From Candidatus Aquiluna sp. UB-MaderosW2red (GTDB taxonomy: Bacteria > Actinomycetota > Actinomycetes > Actinomycetales > Microbacteriaceae), in assembly GCF_900100865.1 (NCBI RefSeq), contig NZ_LT627734.1:1054001-1118000 (forward strand): a DNA stretch of 64,000 nt. The letters run 5' to 3'. Position numbers and translations under genes: made by a program. Positions 63,329 to 64,000 of the stretch are shown piece after piece. The notes beneath the pieces are model-generated. The model saw only the letters and a program-made list of their open reading frames with translations. It was not told where the DNA came from and did no database searches. The stretch's first letter is position 1, and every line of letters starts with the position of its first letter.

Positions 63329-63358
63329 GCTATAAATCCAACATTTAGGACGATCAAG

Positions 63359-64000
63359 ATGTCACAGCAAGAGAATGCAACTCCTTTAGTCAAGCGCGGT
63401 CTAGCAGAGATGCTAAAGGGCGGTGTAATTATGGACGTGGTGAACGCAGCACAGGCCAGAATTGCAGAGGATGCCGGCGCTGTAGCGGTAATGGCTCTCG
63501 AGAGAGTCCCCGCGGACATTCGATCCCAAGGCGGGGTAGCTCGCATGAGCGATCCGGACTTGATCGAGCAGATCATGGCAGAAGTCTCTATCCCAGTAAT
63601 GGCTAAGACTCGAATCGGCCACTTTGTTGAAGCGCAGATACTGCAGTCCTTAGAGGTTGATTACATCGACGAATCCGAAGTGCTTTCTCCTGCCGACTAT
63701 GTCAACCACATTGATAAGTGGGATTTCAACATTCCATTCGTTTGCGGCGCTAGCAACCTCGGGGAGGCCCTTCGCAGAATCACCGAAGGCGCAGCGATGA
63801 TTCGCTCTAAGGGTGAGGCTGGCACGGGAGATGTTTCGGAAGCCACAAAGCACATCCGCACCATCTTCGGCGAGATCCGCTCTTTGGCGTCCAAGTCACC
63901 CGAGGAGCTTTACGTGGCTGCAAAGGAATTGCAGGCCCCGTATTCACTAGTCAAAGAAGTTGCTCAGACTGGAAAACTTCCGGTTGTGATGTTTGTGGCA
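63359..64000 (+). CDS. pdxS: Pyridoxal 5'-phosphate synthase lyase subunit, partial
   Basis: First 214 codons of PdxS, which makes the vitamin B6 cofactor from ribose 5-phosphate, glyceraldehyde 3-phosphate and ammonia supplied by PdxT. Seen: [55 protein letters not shown], and the catalytic [30 protein letters not shown] 63359 has AGGA about 8 nt upstream. The right window edge cuts it; pdxT is expected further right. Confidence 0.95.
   Translation, partial: MSQQENATPLVKRGLAEMLKGGVIMDVVNAAQARIAEDAGAVAVMALERVPADIRSQGGVARMSDPDLIEQIMAEVSIPVMAKTRIGHFVEAQILQSLEVDYIDESEVLSPADYVNHIDKWDFNIPFVCGASNLGEALRRITEGAAMIRSKGEAGTGDVSEATKHIRTIFGEIRSLASKSPEELYVAAKELQAPYSLVKEVAQTGKLPVVMFVA

Overview
The window looks like a piece of a compact actinobacterial chromosome, most likely a small-genome member of the Microbacteriaceae (a freshwater Aquiluna/Rhodoluna-type organism is my guess). 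The evidence is gene content and order: the actinobacterial marker families DUF3145, DUF3000, DUF3093, DUF3159, DUF3710, DUF4191, DUF4193 and DUF7455, a SepH-type division protein, the NIF3 / zinc-ribbon / RNase H-phosphatase trio, the glnA2-glnE-glnA1 block, a homodimeric AceE beside a type II fatty acid synthase cluster, and a Gly-Cys-Val tRNA cluster. Base composition is near 50% GC by eye. Genes are tightly packed with many 1 to 20 nt overlaps. No phage, transposon or CRISPR array is visible; the window is essentially housekeeping core. No phylogeny was computed.

Layout. 1-8228: partial thymidine kinase, DUF3145, then a minus-strand block that reads aceE, a PucR-type regulator, fabD, fabH, acpP, fabF (acetyl-CoA production feeding fatty acid synthesis). 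8344-13411: peroxiredoxin, tRNA-Val, an unrecognised membrane protein, NIF3, zinc-ribbon protein, RNase H/phosphatase fusion and RNase P RNA. 13412-17670 (mostly minus): polyphosphate glucokinase, methionine aminopeptidase, panB, nadE. 17700-25807: glutamine synthetases and GlnE, then DUF4191, lipA, lipB. 25890-30429: a candidate small basic ORF, sucB with a repeat-built linker, lpdA, pepA. 30463-34655: PAC2 protein, sigA, murT-like and gatD-like genes, DUF7455. 34767-39163: topoisomerase IV parE and parC, convergent. 39191-43569: phosphodiesterase, sepH and several DUF genes with dut. 43591-49394: aconitase, dxs, RNase D-like. 49391-55440: DUF3000, RibD_C-like reductase, SufE, sulfurtransferase, ZapE, NhaA, Amt. 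55599-58256: three tRNAs and an ABC exporter pair. 58695-64000: mqo, a shortened VIT-family transporter, thrS, HIT hydrolase and the start of pdxS.

How it works together. AceE, SucB, Lpd and the lipoate genes lipA/lipB form the pyruvate/2-oxoglutarate dehydrogenase system; aconitase and Mqo add TCA steps; acetyl-CoA enters the adjacent FASII cluster. Nitrogen assimilation is represented by Amt, GlnA1, GlnA2 and GlnE, and a shared 17-bp motif upstream of amt and glnA1 resembles a GlnR site.

The most interesting item is the MurT/GatD-like pair at 32688-34468, directly downstream of sigA. The GatD-like protein has no cysteine at all and has lost the catalytic histidine, and the MurT-like ligase has lost the four-cysteine zinc ribbon. 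Because Microbacteriaceae are known for group B peptidoglycan, in which the D-Glu alpha-carboxyl carries the cross-bridge rather than an amide, this pair is a candidate for a repurposed ligase that acts on that carboxyl without glutamine-derived ammonia. That function is inference; the residue losses are seen directly.
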